From NCBI RefSeq assembly GCF_014700075.1, contig NZ_JACXBU010000001.1, forward strand, positions 849,785 through 913,784: a stretch of DNA of 64,000 nucleotides, in the 5' to 3' direction. This document shows positions 35,901 through 43,962 of the stretch, one piece after another; position 1 is the stretch's first letter, and every line of letters begins with the position of its first letter. Under the pieces are notes generated by a model. It ran no database searches and was not told where the DNA came from. It was given only the letters and a program-made list of their open reading frames with translations. Position numbers and translations under genes: made by a program. This DNA comes from Pseudomonas sp. JM0905a (GTDB lineage: Bacteria; Pseudomonadota; Gammaproteobacteria; Pseudomonadales; Pseudomonadaceae).

Positions 35901-36000
35901 TGTTGAAGGCGATGGCGCCGGCGACCAGCGTGGCGATTATCAGGAAGAGGGTCACCGCCCGATTGCGCACCGCGAAGGCGGAAAGGTTGAAGCGGCTCAT
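32917..36000 (-). CDS. RND-family efflux pump inner-membrane protein with repeat-derived C terminus
   Basis: A 1027-aa HAE1/AcrB-like proton antiporter. Start ATG 36000 (MSRFNLSAFAVRNRAVTLFL). Twelve transmembrane helices are expected; the TM4 acidic pair is seen in LGLLVDDAIIAIEMM, and the second half has FNAILALIGIGGILMRNTLI. The last 14 codons (GTA at 32961 through TCC) and the stop lie inside copy 5 of the palindromic array, reading VGANSFAMGDAVAS. The native tail was therefore replaced on insertion. Starts 1 bp after its membrane-fusion partner. Substrate unknown. Confidence 0.9.
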   Translation of the reverse strand: MSRFNLSAFAVRNRAVTLFLIIATLVAGAIAFNKLGRAEDPSFTVKTMTITAAWPGATAREMQEQVADRLEKRLQELDLYDRVETIAQPGFVSMKLQYMDSTRPADIQELFYQTRKKLTDEARRLPQGVIGPFFNDEYSDVYFALYALEAGQMPHRQLVQMAEDMRQGMLRLPGVKKVNILGEQAQRVFVEFSYERLATLGLKPEQIFEALGKQNGVAPAGFVETSGPRAYIRLDGAFDSLKLIENVPINAGGKLLRIADVATVKRGYEDPPTYRIRHQGEPALMLGVIMDKHFNGLELDKSLQAEEARIQAELPLGVKFDKVSDQAEKIRLAVNEFMIKFFVALGVVMLISLLALGFRVGLVVAAAVPLTLSIVFVIMLMTGREFDRITLGALILSLGLLVDDAIIAIEMMVVKLEEGLDRIQAATFAWTSTAAPMLTGTLVTVIGFLPVGFAKSSAGEYAGNIFWIVGFALLASWVVAVFFTPYLGVKMLPKIQPVPGGHEALYATRLYQRLRALITWCVNHRKTVTALVVAAFVASVLGMGAVKKQFFPNSDRSELLVEVYMPPGSAFKATESVVAQVEKALLEEPQTKLVDAYVGGGAPRFFLSLNPELPDPAFAKIIVQTADSKARDVLRERMQARIAAGEFPSARVRVTQLVFGPPVPFPVIFRVSGPNLEQLRQISEEVRQVVAANPMTRDTFVDWGERTSSYRLVLDQDRLRLLGFTPNEVKSQLNALLTGNPVTEVREGTRTVAVMVRAQNTQRENLGGIEGLTITNAAGVSVPLEQVGRFQPVMEEPILKRRDRELTFEVRADIIKGTQPPDVEKAAYADLQPLIAKLPAGYKVTIGGPVEESAKANKALAVLFPVMILLTLVVIMFQVRSFALMFMVFATAPLGLIGAVPVLLLFNQPFGFNAILALIGIGGILMRNTLIFTDQIDQELAHGRPLREAIIEATVRRARPVLLTALAAALAFIPLTFSVFWSSLAYVLIGGVLVGTVLTLLFLPALCALVLRAVGANSFAMGDAVAS

Positions 36001-36001
36001 C

Positions 36002-37099
36002 TCAGTGCTCCAGGGCCAGCGACGGCGCCGGCAGTTCACGTACGCTGTCACCGGGGTTCAGCAGGTGGGCGCCAAGGGCGACGATGCGCTCGCTCGGCTG
36101 CACGCCGCCTTCCAGAACCGCCTCTTCCTGCTCCAGGCGCACCACGCGAACAGCGCGCAGCTCTACCTTTCCGTCGGTCTTGATGACCCAGACGCCGGTG
36201 CCCTGACCCTTGTCATGCAGGGCGCCCAGGGGGACGCGCACCAGTTGCTCGCGGGCGGTGCCGTCCAGGCGCAAGGTGATGGTGGAACCGATGGCCAGGG
36301 CGCTGGAGTCGCCACCCAGGGTATAGCGGGCACGGAAGGTGCGGGTGGTGGCATCCGCCGCGGCGGAGAGTTCGCGCAGGGTGGCCGGCACTGCGTCGGC
36401 CGAGGCGCCATAGGGATAGGCGCGGGCCGGGTGGTTGGCGAGGGCGCGCTGGGTTTCCGGGATATCGATCACCGCCTCACGGGCGCCGTCATGGGCCAGG
36501 CTGGCGACGATCTGGCCTTCGGCGACCACCTGGCCGCGGTCCACCCGCACGTCGGTGATCACACCGTCGGCGTCGGCCTGGAGAGTGGAGTAGGTGCGGC
36601 GATTTTCCACCTGGGCGGCTTCCGACGTCGCGGCGGCCTGTTCGGCCTGGGCCACCCGCAGGCGGGTGTTGGCCTGATCGTAGATTTGGCGAGACACGGC
36701 GCCGGTACCGGACAGGCGACGGTAGCGGGCTTCGTCGTCGCGGGCCTGGCGCAGTTCGGCCTCGGCGGCGGTCACGCGGTTGCGAGCGGCGCGCAGGGCC
36801 AGTTCGAAGTCGGTGTTGTCCAGCACCAGCAGCACGTCACCACGCTTGACGCGGGTGCCCGGGTCCACCTTGCGGGCGATGACCTTGCCGCCGACGCGAA
36901 AGCCCAGGTCGCTGGCAGTACGTGCAGCCACCACACCGGTGTAGAGCGCGTCCTGCTGGGAGGCCGCCTGCACATCTGTTGCGAGTACCGCCCTTGGCTG
37001 GGGCGCAGTGACCGAGGTGTCGGCTTGGCTGTTGCAGCCGCTCAAGGCCACCAGGGCCGCGGGAATCAGGGCGAGAAGGGCAAGGTGCGGACGATTCAT
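36002..37099 (-). CDS. RND efflux membrane-fusion lipoprotein
   Basis: A 365-aa periplasmic adaptor. ATG 37099 opens a lipoprotein signal with lipobox LSGC (Cys about 22). Mature part: barrel-sandwich hybrid start DLGFRVGGKVIARKVDPGTR, coiled-coil region (FELALRAARNRVTAAEAELR), and C-terminal beta domain. First gene of the MFP-RND pair, no outer-membrane channel gene adjacent. Divergent from the small ORF and MFS gene. Confidence 0.9.
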   Translation of the reverse strand: MNRPHLALLALIPAALVALSGCNSQADTSVTAPQPRAVLATDVQAASQQDALYTGVVAARTASDLGFRVGGKVIARKVDPGTRVKRGDVLLVLDNTDFELALRAARNRVTAAEAELRQARDDEARYRRLSGTGAVSRQIYDQANTRLRVAQAEQAAATSEAAQVENRRTYSTLQADADGVITDVRVDRGQVVAEGQIVASLAHDGAREAVIDIPETQRALANHPARAYPYGASADAVPATLRELSAAADATTRTFRARYTLGGDSSALAIGSTITLRLDGTAREQLVRVPLGALHDKGQGTGVWVIKTDGKVELRAVRVVRLEQEEAVLEGGVQPSERIVALGAHLLNPGDSVRELPAPSLALEH

Positions 37100-37242
37100 G
37101 GAGCGATCCTCGGGTAGGGCAGCGACGGGGCGGAGTACCGCAGGTCGAAAATATGATATGTATAATCTAATTTCGTGTATATATGTCACTCGTCATTTAA
37201 TTCGTCGGCCCAAGGGCGAAGTGACTAACGGAGATGCCTGCG
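37100..37242. promoter_or_regulatory. Divergent promoter region, AT-rich
   Basis: 37148-37200 is AT-rich (AAAATATGATATGTATAATC), including a consensus-like TATAAT at about 37162. It separates the efflux pair from the small ORF-MFS pair. No regulator gene is adjacent. Confidence 0.45.
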
Positions 37243-37383
37243 ATGAACCAAGAGCAACAAACCGTGCAACGCGATGCGGATTGCGGCGCCCCGTCTGCCG
37301 TCAGCAATGACGACTGGCAGGCCCTGGAATGGCAGCTGATGGCCCTTGTGCTGGAAGCTGAAGCAGAAGGAGTCTGGTCATGA
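37243..37383 (+). CDS. 46-residue ORF translationally coupled to MFS pump
   Basis: ATG 37243 to TGA 37383. Sequence begins MNQEQQTVQRDADCGAP and ends LMALVLEAEAEGVWS; acidic, with two Trp-containing stretches and no membrane segment. Its stop overlaps the MFS start as ATGA (37380-37383), and GAAGGAG in its 3' end serves the MFS start. It may be a leader peptide that controls MFS translation or a genuine small protein. No family recognised. Confidence 0.55.
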   Translation: MNQEQQTVQRDADCGAPSAVSNDDWQALEWQLMALVLEAEAEGVWS

Positions 37384-38579
37384 ATCCGTCGCGCGTGCTG
37401 CTGGTGATCCTCATGGCGCTAACCGCCCTGGGGGAAATCTCCACTCAACTGCTGATTCCCGCCCTCGGCAGGATCGAGCAGGGCCTGGGCGCGGTGCATG
37501 GCGCCAGCCTCGCCGCGTTGTCCGGCTTCGTCGCCGCCTTCGGTGTCGGGCAATTGCTGATGGGGCCGCTGTCCGACCGGGTCGGCCGCCGCCCTGTACT
37601 GATCGGCGGTCTTGCCCTCTATCTGGCCGCCACCGCCTGGATGCTGCTGGCCGACAACATGAGCGGCTTCATCCTCGGGCGCGTCGCGCAGGGCCTCGGT
37701 GCCTGCGCCGCGCTGGTGCTGGCTCGGGCCATCGTGCGCGATGTGTGGAAGGCCCAGGCCGCGCCGGCCCTGGCATTGACCGTGATCGGTATGCTCAGCG
37801 CCATCGCCCTGGCGCCGATGGTGGGCGGCCTGCTGACCCAGTGGGGCGGCTGGCACGCTCCTGTCCTGGCTTCGCTGACCATCGGCAGTGTCGCGCTGTT
37901 GGCGGTGCTGACTTTCTATCGCGAATCCAATCCCAGCCTCGACCCCAGGGCCGGGCATCCGGCGACCCTGGCGCGGGACTACTTCGACCTGCTCAAACAG
38001 CGCTCCAGCCGCGCCCTGGCCCTGACCCTCGCGGGCACCTACGGGGCGATGTTCGCCGTAGTGGCGGGCTCATCGGCTGTCTATATCGGCTTGTTGGGGC
38101 TGAGCTCGGCGCAATACGGCATGGCGTTCGGCGCCACCATCTCCGGCCTGATCGCCGGGGCGCTGTTCACCCAGCGCAAGATCATGCAGCTGGGGCCGCA
38201 GCGCATCGTCGGCATCGGCGTCAGCCTGGTGGCTACCGGCGCCACCCTCACCGTGCTGGTGCATGCCACCCTCGGTCTGTCGGTGCTGGGTCTTTCCCTG
38301 CCGCAGGTGCTGGTGACCCTGGGTGGCGGCATGCTGATTCCGGCGTCGGTGGCCGGCGTGGTCATGCCCAACGCCCACCGCGCGGGGCTGGCCGCCGGTC
38401 TGATGGGCTTTTCGCAGATGCTTGGCGCCACTTGCAGCGGCCTGCTGCTGGGTGCCCTGCAGGATGGCACCGCCTGGCCGATGATCGGCCTGCAGGGCGC
38501 ATTCGCCCTGAGCGCGTTCAGCCTGTTCAACCTGATGACCCGCAAGGCCCGGAACGCTGCGGTTTCGGCTGCGGGGTAG
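37380..38579 (+). CDS. MFS multidrug efflux transporter, Bcr/CflA-type
   Basis: A 399-aa, 12-helix drug:proton antiporter. MFS motif A GPLSDRVGRRPVL is at about 60-72; the first helix carries LGEISTQLLIPALGRIEQGL, and motif C-like GLGACAALVLARAIVRD follows, as in Bcr/CflA proteins. Start ATG 37380 overlaps the small ORF. Substrate unknown. Confidence 0.85.
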   Translation: MNPSRVLLVILMALTALGEISTQLLIPALGRIEQGLGAVHGASLAALSGFVAAFGVGQLLMGPLSDRVGRRPVLIGGLALYLAATAWMLLADNMSGFILGRVAQGLGACAALVLARAIVRDVWKAQAAPALALTVIGMLSAIALAPMVGGLLTQWGGWHAPVLASLTIGSVALLAVLTFYRESNPSLDPRAGHPATLARDYFDLLKQRSSRALALTLAGTYGAMFAVVAGSSAVYIGLLGLSSAQYGMAFGATISGLIAGALFTQRKIMQLGPQRIVGIGVSLVATGATLTVLVHATLGLSVLGLSLPQVLVTLGGGMLIPASVAGVVMPNAHRAGLAAGLMGFSQMLGATCSGLLLGALQDGTAWPMIGLQGAFALSAFSLFNLMTRKARNAAVSAAG

Positions 38580-38808
38580 GAGGCTTAAACGCCTGCAAGG
38601 ACGACGCGAAGCAGAGACCGTCAGTCAGCAGGCGTCCTTAACCTTCCCTAAAGAAGGCCGCCGAAGCTTCGCGATCACTCGCGGATGGGGAAGGTGCCGC
38701 GACGGCCAGAGGCCCTTCTCTTCGGGGCCTTAATGAAAGTCTAGTTCGTGGGATAGTCGGACGAAGTACTGCCCGATAAGGCCGCTTTCTCGTGGGAGGG
38801 GGCTGCAG
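38580..38808. terminator. Gap between convergent genes with weak hairpins
   Basis: ACGCCTGC (38589-38596) faces GCAGGCGT (38628-38635), and AGGCCC (38710-38715) faces GGGCCT (38725-38730). Both are candidates for ending the MFS transcript; neither has a clear U-run. Nothing else seen. Confidence 0.3.
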
Positions 38809-39681
38809 TCAGCTGTACAGCCAGCGCTGCAGCTCCTCCAGGTTGGCGGCCACTATCTGCTGGGCCGCGGCCTTGGCCTGCACCTTGTTCTGGTCGATCT
38901 GGTAGCGCTGCAGCACGTACTGCACCAGCGCGCCACGGGTATCCAGCACCAGACGGCCGTCCTGCATGCCGTAATCCACTTCGATCAGCGCCTTCTGCGC
39001 CGGCTTGAGGCGCGGGTCGGGTTCGATGACCACCTGGACCTGGGTGTTCCAGCCTTCATCCTGTTCGCGGCCGAAGTCCGAGGTGTCCAGCAGCTCCGGT
39101 ACGCCGCGCAGGCGGCTGAGGACGAAGTCACGGTAGGCGCGGTTCTTCTCGCAATAGGCGCGCACGTGCCAGCGCATGCCGGTGTAGATCAGTGTGTGCG
39201 GGGCGATCAGGCGGATCTCCGGGGCGGGGTTCGCCAGGGAGACGTACTCGGTTTCCAGGCGCAGCCCCTCGCGGCAGGCGCGCAGCAGCGGGCGCAGCAC
39301 GTCCGGGCGCACCGAGCGGTCCGGCACCTTGAGCACTTCGGTGTGGGCATAGGCCAGCGCCAGGCCCTCGATATGCGGGGCGCGCTCGTGGTTCTGGTTG
39401 AGCAGGTGGAGATAGGCATCAGCGCTGTCATCGATGAACAGCGGGCGGAACTGCTTGCTGGGGACGTAGCCCTTCAGGTGCTTGTCATATGTCAGGTTCC
39501 TGGGCGCATGTTCACCGATGTAGGTGTTGATGTCCTTGGACGCCTGCTGGCGGCTGATGCCGAAACTCTGCATCAGGTGATTGGTGGTCAGGCGCCCTTC
39601 CCACCAGGCCACGGTCTCGATCAGGCGGTAGCGCAGGGCCAGGTCCCAGCGCACGTGTTCGATCGACTGCTTGCGTTTCAT
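38809..39681 (-). CDS. WYL-domain regulator of BrxR/CapW type
   Basis: A 290-aa protein: N-terminal winged helix (RWDLALRYRLIETVAWWEGR, FGISRQQASKDINTYIGEHA), central WYL domain (about 115-210; LETEYVSLANPAPEIRLIAP, MRWHVRAYCEKNRAYRDFVL) and C-terminal WCX domain. This order and length fit BrxR/CapW repressors, which control phage-defence operons and respond to ligand via WYL. No BREX or CBASS genes are adjacent here, so it is an orphan or controls the small divergent gene. Confidence 0.75.
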   Translation of the reverse strand: MKRKQSIEHVRWDLALRYRLIETVAWWEGRLTTNHLMQSFGISRQQASKDINTYIGEHAPRNLTYDKHLKGYVPSKQFRPLFIDDSADAYLHLLNQNHERAPHIEGLALAYAHTEVLKVPDRSVRPDVLRPLLRACREGLRLETEYVSLANPAPEIRLIAPHTLIYTGMRWHVRAYCEKNRAYRDFVLSRLRGVPELLDTSDFGREQDEGWNTQVQVVIEPDPRLKPAQKALIEVDYGMQDGRLVLDTRGALVQYVLQRYQIDQNKVQAKAAAQQIVAANLEELQRWLYS

Positions 39682-39796
39682 GGAGTGCCTCCATCCGTGC
39701 CAAATGTTTACCTGTACACATCTACATTCTAGACCTGTCGTCTGACGCTACATATGTTTGCTGCGTCGGGCAAGACTGCCCATTCTGGAGTGGGGA

Positions 39797-40045
39797 ATGA
39801 GTGCCATGGAACTGACCTGGGCCTTGCTCGGCGGTGCGATCCTGCTGATTGCGTTGCTGATGCTGGCCCTGTTCTGGCAAGAGCTGCGGGTGCGCTACTG
39901 GCAGGAGGCGCTGGCCGACATGGGGCGCCGGTTGCAGGAACTGCAGGCTGCCAATGATGCCCTGCGCCGGGAGAACCGTCGCTTGCGGGGGACTGGCCAG
40001 TACCTGGCCCGGCCGGCGGGGGAGGCGAACCAGGCGCTGCGCTGA
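39797..40045 (+). CDS. Small single-pass membrane protein with coiled coil
   Basis: An 82-aa protein. One hydrophobic segment (about 10-27, LLGGAILLIALLMLALFW) precedes a charged helix, QELQAANDALRRENRRL, that looks like a short coiled coil. ATG 39797 has GGAG upstream; ATG 39806 is an alternative. Divergent from the WYL regulator, 115 bp apart. No family recognised. Confidence 0.6.
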   Translation: MSAMELTWALLGGAILLIALLMLALFWQELRVRYWQEALADMGRRLQELQAANDALRRENRRLRGTGQYLARPAGEANQALR

Positions 40046-40194
40046 CCGGCGCGGGATGACCGTTGCGCGAGGCTCGACTGCCGGTGCGCATAGCGCACCC
40101 TGCCTGCATATCTGCGCGCGAGACCGACTGTAGGGGGCGCCGCGTGTTCACCAATTGCGGCGCAGGTCGCAACCATCGAGCAGCCAGCGCAGTA

Positions 40195-40665
40195 TCAGGG
40201 CTCGGCAAAAGGCAGTGGTGTATCGGTGCCGCGTCTTACTTGGAACACGTTCAGCGTCATGGCCACCAGGGCGTAGTAGCCGAACACGCCCACCAACTCC
40301 ACCACTGCCGGCTCGCCAAAGGCCGCGATGGCATCGGCGTAGAGGGCGTCGTCGATGCGGCGGGTGGCGTAGAGCGAGTGGCCCAGGCGGTAGATGAGGC
40401 GTTCGTCTTCCTGCTCGAAGGCTGGCTTCAGCCCCTGGCACAGGGCCTCGATCACCGCATTGCTGACGCCGGCCTGGCGGGCGATAGGCTCGTGGATCTG
40501 CCATTCGGCCTAGGATTGCCACCAGGATGCGGTGAACAGAATCGCCAGCTCGGCGGCCAGGCGCAGCCCCAGGGCTTCCGGGGATTCGTCGACGCGTTGC
40601 TCGCGGTAGGCGTAGCAGGGGCTGACGTGACTCACGTCGATCAGCAGCGGATTTACCGCCGCGCG
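40195..40665 (-). pseudogene. Decayed carboxymuconolactone-decarboxylase-family gene
   Basis: The frame reads NPLLIDVSHVSPCYAYREQR, then LAAELAILFTASWWQS, an in-frame TAG at about 40511-40513, then AEWQIHEPIARQAGVSNAVI and GYYALVAMTLNVFQVRR to a TGA at 40195. This is CMD-family sequence without its N terminus and with a nonsense codon. GGTGCGC palindromes (40083-40104 and 40678-40700) bracket it. Confidence 0.65.
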
Positions 40666-40695
40666 GAGTTCAATCGCCGGTGCGCGCGGCGCACC

Positions 40696-41331
40696 CTACG
40701 GTTGCACGGTAGCGTGCGCTTGCTGGCTCCCGCCACTCACCACCGTCGGCTTGAGCGCCCGCGCCACTTCGCCCTGGATCTTGTAGGCCGGGGCTTCCAC
40801 CGCGTTGTAGTCGCGGGTGTAGCGCTTGGCGAAGTCCGCCACGCCCCATTCCAGGTATTGCTTCACGTGGTGCAGCTCGTGGGCCCAGAGGGCGACGTTG
40901 TTCTGCGCGTCGTCCTCGTTGCGGAAGACGATCACGTCCACCAGGGTCACCGCTTCCACGTCGGGGTTCTGCATCAGGGTATTGGCGGCATTCGCTTGCT
41001 GGTCGACGCCCACCTTGTAGCGCGCCGTGTCCAGCACCTGCAGGTCGTAGTACGGCTCCAGTTGCGCGCGGATATGCAGCGGAATGGGATGCAGCAGGGT
41101 CTCGGGCATGTTGTTGCGCGACTCCACGATCCACTGTTGCAGGCTGGTGGCGGCCATCTGGTTGACGCCCTCCAGCAGTGGCGCCATGTCTCCCGGGCTA
41201 CCCGGCGCGCAGAAGCAGGTCACCACGCAGACCTCCGATTGCCCGGCGGGGCAGGCGAGGGCGGCGGTGGAAGCGAAGGACAGGGCGAGGATGGTGTGGC
41301 GAAGGAGCGTACGAGGGGATACAGCGAACAA
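40696..41331 (-). CDS. Secreted DUF4157-like protein with HExxH motif
   Basis: A 211-aa protein. Signal peptide, residues about 1-26 (LALSFASTAALA-CPAG). HELHH (151-155) in WAHELHHVKQY fits a zincin-like site, as in DUF4157/eCIS-core proteins. Cysteines 27, 35, 39 and 41 may form disulphides. Function is unknown; no contractile-injection or toxin genes nearby. Confidence 0.6.
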   Translation of the reverse strand: MFAVSPRTLLRHTILALSFASTAALACPAGQSEVCVVTCFCAPGSPGDMAPLLEGVNQMAATSLQQWIVESRNNMPETLLHPIPLHIRAQLEPYYDLQVLDTARYKVGVDQQANAANTLMQNPDVEAVTLVDVIVFRNEDDAQNNVALWAHELHHVKQYLEWGVADFAKRYTRDYNAVEAPAYKIQGEVARALKPTVVSGGSQQAHATVQP

Positions 41332-41378
41332 GGGGCCTCCCGGAGGCGCGGACTGCGCGCGCCATTATGGACAGCGGC

Positions 41379-41407
41379 GGCGGGGATTGGTTGCGCAATC
41401 CCCCGCC
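41379..41407 (-). terminator. GC-rich hairpin downstream of MHS transporter
   Basis: GGCGGGGATT (41379-41388) faces AATCCCCCGCC (41397-41407) with one unpaired C. No U-run on the minus strand, so termination is uncertain. Confidence 0.4.
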
Positions 41408-41428
41408 GGCCGTCGGCCGGGAGCCGGC

Positions 41429-42736
41429 TCAGTCTTCGTCGTTCAGGTAGCTGACCTTGCGCAGGTCCGGTAGCAGCAGGCAGACCACCAGGGCGACGCC
41501 GCACATGATCGACACGTAGATGTAGAAGTAGTCCTCCACCCCCAGGCTCTTCAGGCCCAGGGCCACGTATTCCGCCGAGCCGCCGAAGATGGCGTTGCCC
41601 ACCGCGTAGGACAGGCCGACGCCGAGGGCGCGGATTTCCGGCGGGAACATCTCCGCCTTGATCAGCCCGCTGATGGAGGTGTATAGGCTGACGATGGCCA
41701 GCGCGAGGATGATCAACCCGAAGGCGGCAAAGGGGCTGCTGACGGTCTTCAGCGCGGACAGGATCGGCCAGGTGCAGAGCATGCCCAGGGCGCCGAACCA
41801 GAGCATCGAAGTCTTGCGTCCGATGCGGTCGGACAGGGCGCCGAACAACGGTTGCAGGCACATGTAGACGAACAGGGCGAAGGTCATCACACCGCTGGCG
41901 GTCTTGGCGTCCATGCCGGCGGTGTTGACCAGGTATTTCTGCATATAGGTGGTGAAGGTGTAGAAGATCAGCGAGCCGCCAGCGGTGAAGCCCAGCACGG
42001 TGAAGAAGGCGCGCTTGTGGTGGGCGAAGAGTTCTCCGAGCGTGCCGGATTCCTTGCGTTTGAGGTTTTCCGCCTTGGCCGTTTCACTCAGCGAACGACG
42101 CAGGTAGAAGGCGATGACGGCCGTCGCCGCCCCGACGACGAACGGAACCCGCCAGCCCCAGTCGCGCAGCTGGTCGTTGCTCAGCAGTTGCTGCAGGACC
42201 ACCACCACCAGCACCGCCAGCAGCTGGCCGCCGATGAGCGTCACGTACTGGAAGGAGGCGAAGAAGCCGCGCTGGCCCTTGAGCGCCACCTCGCTCATGT
42301 AGGTGGCACTGGTACCGTACTCGCCGCCCACCGAGAGTCCTTGGAACAGCCGCGCCAGTAACAACAGGGCCGGGGCCAGCACGCCGATGGTTTCGTAGGT
42401 CGGCATTGCCGCGATGGCCAGCGAGCCACCGCACATCATCAGTACCGAGATCATCATCGCGGTCTTGCGGCCCTTCTTGTCGGCGATGCGGCCGAACATC
42501 CAGCCGCCGATGGGGCGCATCAGGAAGCCGGCGGCGAATACGCCAGCGGTGTTGAGCAGCTGCACCGTGGGGTTGTCGGAGGGGAAGAAGGCGTGGGCGA
42601 AATAAATGGCGGTGAAGGCGTAGACGTAGAAATCGAACCACTCCACCAAGTTGCCGGACGAGGCGCCGACGATGGCCAGGATGCGCGTGCGGCGTTCCTC
42701 GGTCGAATATTGGGGAATGGAGGCGGATACGTTCAT
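41429..42736 (-). CDS. MFS transporter, metabolite:H+ symporter (KgtP/ProP-like)
   Basis: A 435-aa, 12-helix symporter. ATG 42736 follows GGGAGGTTCC. Family sequence: [20 protein letters not shown] (MHS signature), motif [35 protein letters not shown]. Likely imports a di/tricarboxylate or related organic acid with protons; substrate not determinable. Not clearly in an operon. Confidence 0.88.
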   Translation of the reverse strand: MNVSASIPQYSTEERRTRILAIVGASSGNLVEWFDFYVYAFTAIYFAHAFFPSDNPTVQLLNTAGVFAAGFLMRPIGGWMFGRIADKKGRKTAMMISVLMMCGGSLAIAAMPTYETIGVLAPALLLLARLFQGLSVGGEYGTSATYMSEVALKGQRGFFASFQYVTLIGGQLLAVLVVVVLQQLLSNDQLRDWGWRVPFVVGAATAVIAFYLRRSLSETAKAENLKRKESGTLGELFAHHKRAFFTVLGFTAGGSLIFYTFTTYMQKYLVNTAGMDAKTASGVMTFALFVYMCLQPLFGALSDRIGRKTSMLWFGALGMLCTWPILSALKTVSSPFAAFGLIILALAIVSLYTSISGLIKAEMFPPEIRALGVGLSYAVGNAIFGGSAEYVALGLKSLGVEDYFYIYVSIMCGVALVVCLLLPDLRKVSYLNDED

Positions 42737-43166
42737 GGAACCTCCCGTGTGCTGCAGCGAGCGACTTCCAAGGGGCCGTGTGGACTGAAGTCCCTGGACA
42801 TATTTTGAAACATTATAGGCGGCAAGGTTCCCGGGATATCCCCTGGCGCTTTCGTCCAGTGCGCCGCGCAAGAACGATCAAGTGACGTCGCGGCGGGCAG
42901 GGTGCACTGCCCCTGCGTCTCAAAGGCGTGAACATGCAAGACCCCATCGGAAAGGCCCGGTGATCGAACGAAACGGATATCGATGGCTGTTTCTACCTGC
43001 AGGCCGCCGACACGCCGGAGTTGGAGCGCTACAGCGCCGATTTCGACCCCATGGCCGGTACCGCCGGGTGGATCTCCGGGGCCGCTGAAGGACTGGAAAA
43101 GGAGAGACTGCCGACGGCCTGGCGGCCTAAACTGGGCGGCATTTTCGTCAGGCCCTTTTCCCATCT
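42737..43166. other. Gap with a possible gene remnant
   Basis: 430 bp between divergent genes. The promoter of the MHS gene should lie at 42750-42830 (ATATTTTGAAACATTATAGG). In one plus frame 42967-43076 reads TDIDGCFYLQAADTPELERY, then DFDPMAGT, coding-like without a start or stop, so a degraded gene end is possible. No other feature seen. Confidence 0.3.
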
Positions 43167-43937
43167 ATGCCGAATACGCAGGTATCAAGTCGTTGCCGAG
43201 CGTTGTGGATCGCTGCGTTGCTGTTTAGTAGCGCGTGGCTGCCGTTCGGTCATGCCAGTCAGCCGGCGGAGTACCGCATCGGGGTGGAGCAGGTGGACTA
43301 CTACCCGATCTACTCCGCCGTGCCGCCTGACAACCATTACCGTGGCTATGCCCGTGACCTGCTGGACCTGTTTGCCGAGCGGGAGAATCTGCACTTCACC
43401 TATGTGGTGCTGCCCGTGCGGCGCCTGTCCCATGCCTACTGGTCGGGCCAGCTCGACCTGGTCTTCCCCGACAACCCGCGCTGGGCGGAGTCACAGAAGC
43501 CGGGCGGCATCACTTATTCACAGCCGGTGCTGCAATTCCAGGACGTCATGCTGGTGCTGCCGGAACGCAAGGGAAAGCCGCGCGAGACGTTTCGCCGGTT
43601 GGGGTTCGTTCGCGGCTTCACGCCGTGGAAATTCCAGGACGACATCGCCGCCGGACGGGTGGCCATCAAGGAAGCGCCCAACCCCGAAGGCCTGATCCAC
43701 ATGGCCCTGGCCGGCTATATCGATGCCGCCAACATGGCGCGGCAGGTGGCGCATTTCCACCTCAAGCGGCAGAGCCGTGAGCAGGGCCTGGTGGAGGAGC
43801 CCGCCCTGCTGCCCATCAGCGACAGCTACTACCACCTCTCCAGCATCCGCCACCCGGAACTGATCCAGCGCTTCAATGCCTTCCTGCAACGGGAACAGGC
43901 AGCGGTGCAGGCCCTGAAGGCCAAGTACGAGCTGTGA
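43167..43937 (+). CDS. Periplasmic solute-binding-like protein (SBP_bac_3 type)
   Basis: A 256-aa protein with a signal peptide ending near GHAS-QPAEY. EYRIGVEQVDYYPIYSAVPP and RGYARDLLDLFAERENLHFT match extracellular solute-binding family 3; the end ILQRF-like IQRFNAFLQREQAAVQAL is typical. No transporter partners nearby, so it may be a stand-alone sensor or orphan binding protein. Start ATG 43167 lacks a good ribosome site. Confidence 0.72.
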   Translation: MPNTQVSSRCRALWIAALLFSSAWLPFGHASQPAEYRIGVEQVDYYPIYSAVPPDNHYRGYARDLLDLFAERENLHFTYVVLPVRRLSHAYWSGQLDLVFPDNPRWAESQKPGGITYSQPVLQFQDVMLVLPERKGKPRETFRRLGFVRGFTPWKFQDDIAAGRVAIKEAPNPEGLIHMALAGYIDAANMARQVAHFHLKRQSREQGLVEEPALLPISDSYYHLSSIRHPELIQRFNAFLQREQAAVQALKAKYEL

Positions 43938-43962
43938 GGCACGGCATGGCCGGGCGATCGGC

